The notes under the pieces were generated by a model that saw nothing but the letters and a program-made list of their open reading frames with translations, made no database searches and had not been told where the DNA came from. Shown one piece after another: positions 25,357-34,236 of a stretch of DNA of 64,000 nt. The position numbers were made by a program, and so were the translations under genes. Numbering within the stretch: position 1 is the stretch's first letter; each line of letters begins with the position of its first letter. This DNA comes from AP-15 sp035570935 (GTDB taxonomy: Bacteria > Pseudomonadota > Alphaproteobacteria > ATCC43930 > CGMCC-115725), in the NCBI GenBank assembly GCA_035570935.1, contig DATMKU010000032.1, forward strand, positions 12,646 to 76,645, given 5' to 3'.

Positions 25357-26853
25357 GTGCCGCGCGTCCTGACCGCCCGATTTATGCACGAAACCAACAC
25401 CTTCAGCCGTGTCATGACCGACATGGTGCTGATCCGCCGACGCGACTTTCATCTCGAAAACGAGATCCCGCAGGCGTTTGGCGGCACCCGTTCGGCGCTT
25501 GGCGCCACCTTTGAGGCCGCGGACAAATACGGCTGGAGCCTCATTCACCCGGTCTCGGCCAACCCCAACCCGTCGGGCGTCGTCACCGACGACGCGTTCG
25601 AAACGATCGCCGCAATGATCCTCGATGCCATCGACATGAAGGGTCCGATCGACGGCGTGTTGCTGCATCTGCACGGCGCGATGGTCGCGCAAAGCCACGA
25701 GGATGCCGAGGGCGAATTGCTGGCACGGCTGCGCGATAAGCTCGGGTCGCAGGTGCCGGTGGTCGTCACCCTCGACCTGCACGCCAACGTGACCCAAAGG
25801 ATGGCGGAAAATGCCAATGCGCTGATCGCGTTCCGCACCTATCCGCATGTCGATATGTACGAGCGCGCCTGGCAGGGCGCCGACCTCCTCGATCGCGCGA
25901 TCAAGCGCGAGATTCGGCCGGTGACGATGATCGCCCGCCGGCCGATGATCTACGGACTCGACCGCGGCCGCCACCGGAGCCCGCCGATGGCCGAACTGCT
26001 CGCCCGGGCCGAGCGGATCGAACAACGCGGCGATGCTTTGGCGGTCAGCATCTGCGCCGGGTTCAGCCGCGCCGACATTCGCGATGTCGGCCCGTCGGTG
26101 ACGGTCACAACCGACGGCGCCGATCCGCATGGCCAGGCGATCGCCGAGAGCTTTATGGACCACGCTTGGGAGACCCGCGATTTCAGCAGCTTCACGTTGT
26201 TGTCGGTCGCCGCGGCGGTGGCTCTGGCAAAACAGGGCAAATTCGGCGACAAGCCGCTCCTCGTCGCCGACTACACCGACAATCCGGGCGGGGGCGGGTA
26301 TGGCGACGCGACCGCGTTTCTAAAGGGCCTCGTCGAAGGCGGCGTCGACGGGGTCGCGTTTCACGCGATCTGCGACCCCGATGCGGTCAGCCAGGGAATG
26401 CGCGCTGGGGTCGGGACCAAGACCGCGCTGACGCTCGGCGGCAAGACCGATCCCCTGATGGGCGGCGGCCCATTGACCCTGGATGGCGAGATCGTCTGCC
26501 TGACCAACGGCAAATTCATCGCCCATGGGCCGATGGGCGGCGGCGTCGAGCGCAATTACGGGCCGTCGATGGTGTTCCGCGTCGGCGGCATCGACATCGT
26601 CGTCATCACCAACAACGGTCAGGCGACCGACCTCGGCCAGTTTAGGTCGCTCGGGATCGACCCGACCCTCTACCGGACCGTCGCGGTCAAATCGATGCAG
26701 CATTTTCGTGCCGCCTTCGAGCCGATCGCCCGCGAAGTCGTGCTGGTCGACACCGGTGCGTTGTGCTCGGAAATCTACACGCCCGAACTGTTCACCAAGG
26801 TCCGCCGTCCGGTCTGGCCGCTCGATCCGATCGCCGACCCGCGCACTCCGTAG
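25357..26853 (+). CDS. M81 family metallopeptidase (MlrC-like)
   Basis: A 498-residue MlrC-type protein. The N-terminal domain has ARFMHETNTFSRVMTDM, GVLLHLHGAMVAQSHEDAEG and VVVTLDLHANVTQRMAENAN, the His/Asp/Glu pattern of putative zinc ligands. The C-terminal domain has LVADYTDNPGGGGYGDATAF. MlrC was described in microcystin degradation, but homologues are common in amide and guanidine catabolism clusters, which is the more likely setting here. It starts at GTG 25357. The true substrate is unknown. Confidence 0.85.
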   Translation: MPRVLTARFMHETNTFSRVMTDMVLIRRRDFHLENEIPQAFGGTRSALGATFEAADKYGWSLIHPVSANPNPSGVVTDDAFETIAAMILDAIDMKGPIDGVLLHLHGAMVAQSHEDAEGELLARLRDKLGSQVPVVVTLDLHANVTQRMAENANALIAFRTYPHVDMYERAWQGADLLDRAIKREIRPVTMIARRPMIYGLDRGRHRSPPMAELLARAERIEQRGDALAVSICAGFSRADIRDVGPSVTVTTDGADPHGQAIAESFMDHAWETRDFSSFTLLSVAAAVALAKQGKFGDKPLLVADYTDNPGGGGYGDATAFLKGLVEGGVDGVAFHAICDPDAVSQGMRAGVGTKTALTLGGKTDPLMGGGPLTLDGEIVCLTNGKFIAHGPMGGGVERNYGPSMVFRVGGIDIVVITNNGQATDLGQFRSLGIDPTLYRTVAVKSMQHFRAAFEPIAREVVLVDTGALCSEIYTPELFTKVRRPVWPLDPIADPRTP

Positions 26854-26970
26854 TACCCGAAGATCGTCGGAACCGGGGCCGCGGCGCCATGGTTCATCGT
26901 AGTAAGCGGCCGGCGCGATCGACTCGGACGCGAGTGCCACGGAACCGCGGCATGCCGCAAGGAAGCGACC

Positions 26971-28032
26971 ATGGACGACCAGCGGGAGCCGATCGGCGCC
27001 GGCAATGCGCGCGAGACGCCGGTCGTCATTGGGGCGCCGGGCAGGCGCGCGCCCTCATGGGTGATTCTGCTCGCCGCTTCGCTGGTCGCTCTTGGCGTTT
27101 TCAGGCGGCAGCGTCCCGCACCGATTTTGGCGACCGTTGACCGCGGGTCCGGCGAAGCGAAGCGCGACGGTCAGACGCAGACACCATCGCCGATCCCCGG
27201 ACGAGGATGGAAGGACGTCCTCCTTCGCGTCTTCCGAGGTATCTCGGAGGACCGGATCATGTTGATCGGCGCCGGCGTCACCTATTACGCCATTCTTGCT
27301 CTGTTCCCGGGCATCGGGGCCATTGTCGCCATCTATGGCCTGTTTGCCGACCCAAGCAGCATCGCCGCTCATCTCGATACATTGTCGGGTGTTGCGCCGG
27401 CCGGTGCCGTCGGCGTGCTGCGCGACCAGCTGATGCGCCTCGCCCATCAAAACAGGGCCGCGCTCGGCTTCAGTTTCGCCGTCAGCCTGGTGATCGCGCT
27501 GTGGAGCGCCAACGCCGGCGTCTCGGGGCTCTTCGAGGCTCTCACCGCGGTCTACGAAGAGAAAGAAAAGCGCAGCCTTGTCAAATACTATGCCACGACC
27601 TTGGCGTTTACGGCTGGAATTATTGTCCTCGTGCTATTGTCACTCGCCATCCTGATCGTTCTCCCGCTTGTCCTTGACCATATCGCGCATCCCGGCGTGC
27701 CACCCGTGCTGTTGAAGATAATCAGATGGCCCATCCTGTTCGTGCTGATCGTTTTGGCGCTCTCCGTAATTTATAGATACGGTCCCAGCCGCAGCGCACC
27801 GCGATGGCGGTGGATCACCTGGGGCAGCGCCTTTGCCGCGGTCGCATGGCTCGCCGTTTCCGCCCTCTTTTCCTGGTACGTCGCCAATTTCGGCAGCTAC
27901 GACAAGACCTATGGCTCGCTCGGGGCAATCATCGGCTTTATGACCTGGATGTGGCTGTCGATCGTCGTCGTCCTCGTCGGGGCCAAGCTCGACGAGGTAC
28001 TGGAGCGGCCCGTCGCGGACGGTGAGAGTTAA
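26971..28032 (+). CDS. YihY/BrkB family inner-membrane protein
   Basis: A 353-residue membrane protein of the YihY family. After a short N-terminal helix (SWVILLAASLVALGVF) and a hydrophilic linker, the conserved domain runs from GWKDVLLRVFRGISEDRIML through GVTYYAILALFPGIGAIVAI, ALWSANAGVSGLFEALTAVY and GSLGAIIGFMTWMWLSIVVV, with about six membrane helices. Members were once called ribonuclease BN, and their function is unsettled. The start at 26971 has AAGGAAG upstream. The extra N-terminal helix plus a region rich in Arg and Gly is seen in some alphaproteobacterial members. Confidence 0.85.
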   Translation: MDDQREPIGAGNARETPVVIGAPGRRAPSWVILLAASLVALGVFRRQRPAPILATVDRGSGEAKRDGQTQTPSPIPGRGWKDVLLRVFRGISEDRIMLIGAGVTYYAILALFPGIGAIVAIYGLFADPSSIAAHLDTLSGVAPAGAVGVLRDQLMRLAHQNRAALGFSFAVSLVIALWSANAGVSGLFEALTAVYEEKEKRSLVKYYATTLAFTAGIIVLVLLSLAILIVLPLVLDHIAHPGVPPVLLKIIRWPILFVLIVLALSVIYRYGPSRSAPRWRWITWGSAFAAVAWLAVSALFSWYVANFGSYDKTYGSLGAIIGFMTWMWLSIVVVLVGAKLDEVLERPVADGES

Positions 28033-28168
28033 AGGCGTTCGAGCCTGGGTCTTTAGGCACCTCCCCGTCACTCTCGTTGAAAATCGGTATCCACGCAGCT
28101 TTCGTCGGGCATGACGATGTCGCGGCGAAAGAACTAGGATGCTGCGGCAAGACCGAGGGAGGGAGAAG

Positions 28169-29791
28169 ATGGCAGGGCAGCAAGAAAGCTTCGAGGCCGA
28201 TTTTGTCGTGATCGGTGCGGGGTCGGCGGGGTGTGCTGTCGCGGCGCGGCTCAGCGAGGACCCGGGAACGCGGGTTCTGCTGCTGGAGGCCGGCGGCGAG
28301 GACAAAAACCGCTGGATCCACATTCCATTGGGTTTTGGCAAGACCTTTGCCGATCCGTCGGTCAATTGGTGCTACGAGACCGAGCCCGATCCGGGTGCTG
28401 CCGACCGCAAGGTGTTCTGGCCGCGCGGAAAAGTCTTGGGCGGCTCGTCATCGATCAACGGCATGGTCTATATCCGCGGCCAGGCCGAGGATTTCGACCA
28501 TTGGCGCCAGCTTGGCAACACCGGCTGGTCGTTTGACGACGTGCTTCCCTATTTCAAGCGCTCCGAGCACCAGACGCGGGGTGCCGATGCCTTTCATGGC
28601 ACCGGCGGCCCGCTCTGCGTTTCCGATGTGCCCGACCGTCACCCGATCTGCGAGGCGTTTATCGACGCCGCCATGTCGCTGGGCTTCCCGCGCAACGACG
28701 ATTTCAACGGCGCCGGCCAGGATGGTGTCGGCTATCACCAGACGACGACGAAGAACGGCAGACGATGCTCGACCGCCGTCGGTTATTTGCGCCCGGCGAT
28801 GAACCGCTCCAATCTGCGTGTCATCACCAATGCGCTGACCGAAAAAATTACCTTCGACGGGCGGCGCGCGACCGGCGTCGTCTTTCGGCTCGACGGCCAA
28901 ACCCGCACGGCGCGGGCGGCGAGCGAGGTCGTCCTGTGCGGTGGTGCGGTCAACTCGCCGCAATTGCTGATGTTGTCGGGGGTCGGCCAGGCCGAGCATC
29001 TTGTCGCCCGCGGCGTCCCGGTCGTGCACCACCTGCCGGGCGTTGGGCAGAGCCTCCAAGACCACTATTCCGCACCGCTTAAGTTCAAATGCACGATGCC
29101 GGTCACCGTCAACGACGTCATGCAGAGCAATTTGAAAAAGCTGAAGGCCGGGCTGCAATACTACACCTTCAAAACCGGCCCATTGGCGATGGGCACGTCG
29201 CCCGCGGCGTTGTTCGCCCGCACCCGGCCCGAGCTCGCTTCGGCCGACATCAAATGCTCATGCTCGCCGTTTAGCGCCGACCGGCCGCAGGACGGGCTGC
29301 ATCCGTGGTCGGGGTTTACGACGATCGTCTATCAGCTGCGGCCGGAAAGCCGCGGTCAGATCGAATTGAAGAGTGCCAACCCGGCCGACCCGCCGGCGGT
29401 CTATCCGAATTACCTCGCGACCGAGACCGATCGGCAAACCATCGTCGAGGGGCTCAAGCTGCTGCGCCGCATCATGGCCACCCCGCGGATGCAGCGCTTT
29501 GTCGAGTCGGAGTTCCAGCCCGGCCCGGCGATCGAGAGCGACGAACAGCTCCTCGATTATGCGCGGCGGCGCGGCGGCACGGTGTATCACCCGACCAGCA
29601 CGTGCAAGATGGGGGTCGATGCGATGGCGGTCGTCGATCCCGAATTGCGGGTACACGGCCTCGACGGCTTGCGCGTCGCCGACGCCTCGGTCATGCCGAC
29701 CGTCGTCTCCGGCAACACCAACGCCGCGACGATCATGATCGGCGAGCGCGCCGCCGACATGGTGCGGCAACGGATGCGCCTCGCAGCATAG
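28169..29791 (+). CDS. GMC-family flavin oxidoreductase (choline-dehydrogenase-like)
   Basis: A 540-residue FAD-dependent alcohol dehydrogenase. The FAD-binding motif is FVVIGAGSAGCAVAARLSED, GMC signature 1 is PRGKVLGGSSSINGMVYIRG, and signature 2 is GGAVNSPQLLMLSGVGQ. The catalytic His region near the C terminus is VYHPTSTCKMG, and VSGNTNAATIMIGERAADM closes the FAD site. The ATG at 28169 is preceded by GGGAGG. Substrate range in this family is broad, and no betaine genes are adjacent, so choline itself is not implied. A good hairpin follows the stop. Confidence 0.88.
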   Translation: MAGQQESFEADFVVIGAGSAGCAVAARLSEDPGTRVLLLEAGGEDKNRWIHIPLGFGKTFADPSVNWCYETEPDPGAADRKVFWPRGKVLGGSSSINGMVYIRGQAEDFDHWRQLGNTGWSFDDVLPYFKRSEHQTRGADAFHGTGGPLCVSDVPDRHPICEAFIDAAMSLGFPRNDDFNGAGQDGVGYHQTTTKNGRRCSTAVGYLRPAMNRSNLRVITNALTEKITFDGRRATGVVFRLDGQTRTARAASEVVLCGGAVNSPQLLMLSGVGQAEHLVARGVPVVHHLPGVGQSLQDHYSAPLKFKCTMPVTVNDVMQSNLKKLKAGLQYYTFKTGPLAMGTSPAALFARTRPELASADIKCSCSPFSADRPQDGLHPWSGFTTIVYQLRPESRGQIELKSANPADPPAVYPNYLATETDRQTIVEGLKLLRRIMATPRMQRFVESEFQPGPAIESDEQLLDYARRRGGTVYHPTSTCKMGVDAMAVVDPELRVHGLDGLRVADASVMPTVVSGNTNAATIMIGERAADMVRQRMRLAA

Positions 29792-29798
29792 CCGTTGG

Positions 29799-29826
29799 CC
29801 GATCCGACCCGCCCGGCGGATCGGCT
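29799..29826 (+). terminator. Putative intrinsic terminator after the GMC oxidoreductase
   Basis: A perfect 9-bp stem GCCGATCCG/CGGATCGGC with a 10-nt loop lies 8 bp after the stop codon at 29791. No U-rich tract follows, so termination may be weak or Rho-assisted. Confidence 0.45.
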
Positions 29827-30046
29827 TCCAGCGGCTTCGGTCGGTAATGGCTCAGTTTGAATTTCCGCAAAAGCCTGGACACAGACCTGCATCTCGCGCC
29901 ATGAACGGACATTGGGGCGACACTGAAGGTCCGGCGCATTCGTATGCTGCGGAGTTCATGCAGTGACGGGGATCGTCTGCGGAGAAAACGAAGCTTCGAG
30001 TCCTGACTCCCTCTCAAGATAGGAGGAGGGCGACTGTGGCGGTCTC

Positions 30047-30682
30047 TTATTCCTTGAGCGATCCTGGACCGCTGACGAACGGACTGTCCCGAAGATAAAA
30101 TCGCAGGAGGCGGTTCGCATCCCGCGAAATGCCGATCCTAATGCTCTGCCCGATCTCGCCGGGTTCGTAGTCACCGCGTCGGAGCCATAGAGGGCCTTCT
30201 CGGCAAAGATCGAGCCCATCGAGCCAACGATCAACCCGCAACGCCGCGGCGAGCCTTCCTGGCCCTCGCGCCAAATCGCGCAAGCGCTCGATGCCGCGAT
30301 TTAGCCGCATGATCGGGATGCCTTCGAGCGGCTCAAGCGCCCTGATCAGGACGCCGGCTCCGATCCCGGGCATCTCGCTCGAGACATTCAGCATGTATGA
30401 GCTGCCGTAGGCGAGATAGATATAGGCGTGCCCACGATCGAGAAACAGCGAACGATTACGTCGAGTCATCCCCCCGTAGGCGTGCCCGGCGGCGTCGCCG
30501 ACGACATACGCCTCGGTCTCAACAATACGACCACTGGCGACGCCTTCAGGCAACTCCCGCACCAATACCTTGCCAATGAGATAGCGGGCGAGAGAGACCG
30601 TATCAATCGGCAGCTCCGAGCGAGCGAGCGGCAAATCGCCATCCTTACGGCGGCCAGGTTTCAGGGCATCCGCTCGACCCAT
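30047..30682 (-). CDS. mpg: DNA-3-methyladenine glycosylase (AAG/Mpg family)
   Basis: A 211-residue alkyl-base excision glycosylase. The catalytic Glu and substrate Tyr lie in SGRIVETEAYVVGDAAGHAY. NRSLFLDRGHAYIYLAYGSS with YMLNVSSE, and then AGVLIRALEPLEGI and RDLARGPGRLAAALRVDR, match the family. Length is normal. The N-terminal MGRADALKPGRRKDGD may be over-long; the domain begins at LPIDTVSLARYLIGKVLVRE. Its start overlaps the end of the frameshifted NTF2-like gene by 22 bp, so the two were probably co-transcribed. Confidence 0.9.
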   Translation of the reverse strand: MGRADALKPGRRKDGDLPLARSELPIDTVSLARYLIGKVLVRELPEGVASGRIVETEAYVVGDAAGHAYGGMTRRNRSLFLDRGHAYIYLAYGSSYMLNVSSEMPGIGAGVLIRALEPLEGIPIMRLNRGIERLRDLARGPGRLAAALRVDRWLDGLDLCREGPLWLRRGDYEPGEIGQSIRIGISRDANRLLRFYLRDSPFVSGPGSLKE

Positions 30683-31037
30683 TGCGCCCGCGAAGGCCCC
30701 GACTCGAACGGGTCGCCGAAATACCGGGTCTCGCGGGCCGCGTTCCCAAGGAACTCCATGATGCTCACGGTGTAATACGGCCGCCCGTCATAGGTTAGGA
30801 CATATTCAGTGACCCAGAAGTCGCCCGCGCCGATTATCCGCCGCACCGCGAAGCGTTTCCGGTTCGGCTGCGCGGCGCGAGACGACCAAATCGTCCGCGT
30901 CCGCGGATGCGCTCGCCGAATTGCGGATATTCGAGCACCGTGTCCTTTCGGCAAATCTGGTGCTCCCTCTCGAGGTCGTTCGCATCGGAGGCGGCCCAGT
31001 GGCGATCCAGAGCCGCGCGAATCTCTCGGTCTTCCAT
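30661..31037 (-). pseudogene. NTF2/SnoaL-like protein, frameshifted
   Basis: The 5' part reads MEDREIRAALDRHWAASDAN through EYPQFGERIRGRGR from an ATG at 31037 with AAGGAG upstream. The rest of the family (SSRAAQPNRKRFAVRRIIGA, WVTEYVLTYDGRPYYTVSIM, ARETRYFGDPFESGPSRAQW) continues in another frame to a stop at 30661. The 377-nt span is not a multiple of three, so a single indel near 30895 breaks the gene. The protein would be a small SnoaL-like cone-fold protein of unknown ligand. A sequencing error is possible because all the rest is well conserved. Confidence 0.6.
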
Positions 31038-31273
31038 GTCAAATCTCCTTGACCAACGCCGTCGACGTTGAGCCGTCGTACCATGCGCTGCCCTGGAACA
31101 GGCCTTCCAGAAGGGGCAGGAGGGCCATTCCCAGCACGAAGGCTGAGTGGCCGAGAAGGATCGAAAGCCGAAATTCAAACGAAGACACTACCGTTTGTCG
31201 GCGGAATCGACTTTCGGGTATCGCTGTGCAAAAAATGGCGCGTGCTGTTGCGGGCTTACAGGGAGGACAGCCG

Positions 31274-31666
31274 ATGATCGAGAAGACTGCGCAATCCGTC
31301 GGGAACCTGGGCTATCATGCCCACATCTATTACGAGCCGACAACGACGCGCGCCGTCGCGGAGCAAGTGTGCGCCGCGGTCAGCGAAAAGTTCCCAGTCG
31401 AGATCGACGGTTTCCGCGACACGCCGGTCGGACCGCACCCGATCTCGAATGTCCTGGTCATCTTCAAGCCCGACCAGTTCGAGCACGTCGTTCCCTATCT
31501 GATGCTGAACCGTGAAGGTCTCGACGTACTCGTGCACCCGCTGACCACGGACGCGGTCGAGGACCATAGCGGTTACGCGATTTGGCTCGGCAACCCGGTC
31601 GAGCTAAAGCTTCACACGCTGCCCCGCGGCCGCGGCGGGCGGCTGCCGAGCGGGGTCAGCCCGTAG
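31274..31666 (+). CDS. DOPA 4,5-dioxygenase family protein
   Basis: A 130-residue protein of the DOPA 4,5-dioxygenase family, small extradiol-type iron enzymes. Conserved features are LGYHAHIYYEPTTTRAVAEQ at the N terminus, DTPVGPHPISNVLVIF in the centre, and LDVLVHPLTTDAVEDHSGYA with IWLG near the end; His residues in YHAHIYY and LVHP are the likely metal ligands. The ATG at 31274 has GGAGG 7 bp upstream. The C-terminal tail (LPRGRGGRLPSGVSP) is short and basic. The aromatic substrate is unknown. Confidence 0.85.
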   Translation: MIEKTAQSVGNLGYHAHIYYEPTTTRAVAEQVCAAVSEKFPVEIDGFRDTPVGPHPISNVLVIFKPDQFEHVVPYLMLNREGLDVLVHPLTTDAVEDHSGYAIWLGNPVELKLHTLPRGRGGRLPSGVSP

Positions 31667-31744
31667 GGATCGGGGCGGCGGCTCGACGGCTAGCAAACGA
31701 GGGTGCAAAGCCTTCCCCTGGGCTGAACAGGGGACGGCTGCCCG

Positions 31745-31790
31745 TCGCTTGCCTCTGGGTTTCCGCTTTCGCGGGAATGACGATGCAATA
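31745..31790. repeat. Dispersed palindromic repeat arm
   Basis: GGTTTCCGCTTTCGCGGGAA followed by TGACGATGC matches the arms at 3217-3330 and 62830-62925. It interrupts the decayed dppC fragment, whose frame runs on into it as repeat-encoded residues. Confidence 0.6.
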
Positions 31791-31996
31791 TGGTCGACAA
31801 GAGGCGGGTCGTGGGTCGCCGCCAACGGCGCAAACACCGCCAGGCCGACAAACAACAGCAAAATCGCGCCAACCGCGACGGTCAACCGATCGCGCCGCAA
31901 TCGTCCGGCGACCACGCCCCAATAGCGGCGCCCGGCGGCTCCGCGCTGGGCATCGGCGACGGTCGCGCCCGGCTGCAATGCGGTGATGTCGGCCAT
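31790..31996 (-). pseudogene. Remnant of peptide ABC transporter permease DppC/OppC (N-terminus)
   Basis: From an ATG at 31996 the frame reads MADITALQPGATVADAQRGA, then WGVVAGRLRRDRLTVAVGAI and LLLFVGLAVFAPLAATHDP, the usual DppC N terminus with its first membrane helix. After about 70 residues homology stops at a dispersed repeat near 31790; the frame stays open but codes for repeat and unrelated sequence. The rest of the permease is gone. It follows the DppB fragment directly, as in an intact dpp operon. Confidence 0.65.
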
Positions 31997-32006
31997 CGGC
32001 GGCGGC

Positions 32007-32105
32007 CTAGTGGCGCATGCGCGGATCGATCAGCGCCTGCACGAGATCGACCAGGAGATTGATCAGCACAAAGAAGCTCGCCAATACCAGCACGGTGCCC
32101 TGCAA
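32007..32105 (-). pseudogene. Remnant of peptide ABC transporter permease DppB/OppB (C-terminus)
   Basis: The last 32 codons of a DppB permease are intact: LQGTVLVLASFFVLINLLVD, then LVQALIDPRMRH and a TAG stop at 32007. Nothing upstream belongs to the permease. The sequence instead joins directly to the N-terminal part of a substrate-binding protein, so a deletion removed most of both genes. Confidence 0.6.
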
Positions 32106-32356
32106 TACCGGTCGCGAGCCCGGGCGTCAGCCCGGCGATCTGGTTGGGATGCGTGAAGTCCCAGCCGACCAGCCCGTCGAACGCCGGAAGGCCGAGAAAC
32201 AGATATCCCTCGCCGCCATTGTTTGGAACTCCGCTGGTCGTCGGGATGTCGGCCACGGTCATCGCGATGCGGAGGGTTTGCGCAACCCCGGAGGGAGTGC
32301 GTGAGACTGAGCACAATCGCTGCGGCCACACCAACCGACACACTCACGCGGGTCAT
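32106..32356 (-). pseudogene. Remnant of peptide ABC transporter substrate-binding protein (N-terminus, frameshifted)
   Basis: A signal-peptide-like MTRVSVSVGVAAAIVLSLTH starts at 32356. After a frame change the family-typical TLRIAMTVADIPTTSGVPNN, GGEGYLFLGLPAFDGLVGWD and LTPGLAT follow. The sequence then fuses to the DppB fragment. Together with the two permease remnants this shows a decayed SBP-dppB-dppC operon on the minus strand. Confidence 0.6.
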
Positions 32357-32566
32357 AGGATGCTCTCGGGTTGTTGCGCGGCCCAAGCGCGGGCCCACGG
32401 AATCGCGCGCTCGCCTTTTGCGGCCTCGTCGTGCGATGCTCGCGGCAACCTCCATGCCGACAGAGGCAACCGGCCGCGGGGTGGCCCGGTTCCTGCCCGA
32501 CCGGCTGATGCCAACCACCGCACGCCGAACACCGCCGCTCCATCTCAAAGCGAGGAGAATGCGCCA

Positions 32567-32764
32567 ATGCCGTCCGAAATTTCAGACGAGGCCCTCGACT
32601 TCTTGTTGGCCCGCGCCGGCCTCACGCTCAGCCCCGAGCAAAAGGCCGATTTGAAATCGGTGTACGCCGGGGTTGCGGCGATGGCGGCGCGGGTGCGCCA
32701 GCAGCGCGGGCGCATGGCGGAGCCGGCGCTGACTTACGGCTTCACCGGGGAGGACCTCCAATGA
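32567..32764 (+). CDS. AtzG-like small subunit (DUF4089)
   Basis: A 65-residue helical protein, SDEALDFLLARAGLTLSPEQ followed by KADLKSVYAGVAAMAARVRQ. This is the DUF4089/AtzG pattern: a GatC-like small subunit that binds and stabilises an AtzE-type amidase. The ATG at 32567 has GAGGAG 9 bp upstream; longer frames run into the decayed transporter and are rejected. Its stop overlaps the amidase ATG by 4 bp (ATGA), which fits a fixed-ratio complex. The small size makes it easy to miss. Confidence 0.8.
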   Translation: MPSEISDEALDFLLARAGLTLSPEQKADLKSVYAGVAAMAARVRQQRGRMAEPALTYGFTGEDLQ

Positions 32765-34173
32765 CCGGCGCGATCCCGACCGTCGCCGAAGCGTCGCGGC
32801 TGATCGCGGCAAAGCGACTTTCGCCGGTCGAGCTGACCCGCGCCTGCCTCGACCGGGTGCACGCGCTCGACCATCGGCTGCACGCTTTTATCCATTTGAC
32901 CGAAGAGCGGGCATTGGACGAAGCCCGCGCCGCCGAGCGCGCGGTCATGGCCGGGGCGCCGAAGGGGCCGTTGCACGGCATCCCGATCGGTCTCAAGGAC
33001 ATCGTCGACACCAAGGGTATCCCGACAACCTGTCAGTCGAAGCTCCTCGCCGACAACGTGCCCGAAACCGACGCCGCCTGCGCCGAAAGGCTCGCCGCCG
33101 CCGGCACCGTCTTGATGGGCAAGACGACGACCCATGAATTCGCCGATGGCGGGCCGTCTTTCGATGTCCCCTGGCCGCCGGCGCGCAACCCGTGGGACAC
33201 AGATCACTTCACCGCCGGCAGCAGTAGCGGCACCGGTGCGGGGGTCGCGGCCGGGCTGATCTTGGGCGGCATCGGCACCGACACCGGCGGCTCGATCCGC
33301 GGCCCGGCGGCCTTGTGCGGGATCGCCGGCATCAAGCCCACCTATGGTCTCGTCAGCCGCGCCGGCGTCGCCCCGGCCGCCTTCAGCCTCGACCATATCG
33401 GCCCGATGGCGTGGACTGCCGAGGATTGCGCATTGATGCTGCAGGCATTGGCCGGCCACGACCCGCGCGACCCGGCGAGCGCCGACCGGCCGGTGCCCGA
33501 CTACAGCGCGCTGATCGGGGCCGGGATCAAGGGCTGCAAGATTGGGGTGATCCATCATTTCCACGAAACCGATTACCAGGTCAGCGCCGCGACCCGGCGC
33601 GGCATCGACGAGGCGATCGCCACCTGCCGTGGTCTCGGCGCCGAGATCCACGAGGTGCAGTTGTCGCCGTTGCAGGATTGGATGGCCTGCGGCTCATTGA
33701 TCTCGATCGTCGAACGTGCCGCCGCCTATGAGGAATGGACGCGCACAAGGCTCGGCGATTTTGGCGAGCGCGTGCGCAGCCGGCTGATGCTCGGGGCCTT
33801 GGTGTCGGGTGTCGACTACCTCCAGGCGGTGCGGCGGCGGCGCGAATTGCGCGCCCAGCTGCAGCGCGCGATGGCCGGGCTCGATGCCGTCTTGACCGCG
33901 TCCCAGCCCTCCGAGGCACCCAAGATCGACGCCTTGCCGAAATGGGATTTGTTCCAGACGCCGAGCTTTACGATGCCGTTCAACGTCGCCGGATATCCGG
34001 CAATCTCGATCTGCTCGGGGTTTGGCGAGGGTGGATTGCCGGTGTCGATCCAGCTCGTCGGCAAACCGTTTCAGGAGCCCACCGTGTTCGGCATCGCCGA
34101 CGCCATAGAAAAGGCGACCGATTTCCGCAGCCGCCGCCCGGCACTCGTGTCCAGGGCGTCTGCCGCGACGTAA
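32761..34173 (+). CDS. Amidase-signature hydrolase, AtzE-like
   Basis: A 470-residue amidase-signature enzyme with a Ser-cisSer-Lys triad: Lys in HGIPIGLKDIVDTKGIPTTC, the cis-Ser and nucleophile Ser in HFTAGSSSGTGAGVAAGL and GTDTGGSIRGPAALCGIAGI. The C-terminal half is shorter than in GatA. The preceding AtzG-like gene overlaps by 4 bp, so the pair probably forms an AtzE/AtzG-type heterotetramer acting on a small amide or carboxybiuret-like substrate. No cyanuric acid hydrolase is in the window, so the natural substrate is uncertain. Confidence 0.85.
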   Translation: MTGAIPTVAEASRLIAAKRLSPVELTRACLDRVHALDHRLHAFIHLTEERALDEARAAERAVMAGAPKGPLHGIPIGLKDIVDTKGIPTTCQSKLLADNVPETDAACAERLAAAGTVLMGKTTTHEFADGGPSFDVPWPPARNPWDTDHFTAGSSSGTGAGVAAGLILGGIGTDTGGSIRGPAALCGIAGIKPTYGLVSRAGVAPAAFSLDHIGPMAWTAEDCALMLQALAGHDPRDPASADRPVPDYSALIGAGIKGCKIGVIHHFHETDYQVSAATRRGIDEAIATCRGLGAEIHEVQLSPLQDWMACGSLISIVERAAAYEEWTRTRLGDFGERVRSRLMLGALVSGVDYLQAVRRRRELRAQLQRAMAGLDAVLTASQPSEAPKIDALPKWDLFQTPSFTMPFNVAGYPAISICSGFGEGGLPVSIQLVGKPFQEPTVFGIADAIEKATDFRSRRPALVSRASAAT

Positions 34174-34236
34174 TCAATTATCATCCGGGATTCGGAGAAG
34201 AATAATCTACCCTGAGCCGCTGAGAGGGAGAGCGTC

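Noticed and set aside
34174..34236. The 63-bp spacer between the amidase and amidohydrolase genes considered as a riboswitch or terminator
   Set aside because: Too short, and no stable hairpin or conserved motif could be seen; it holds a normal ribosome-binding site.
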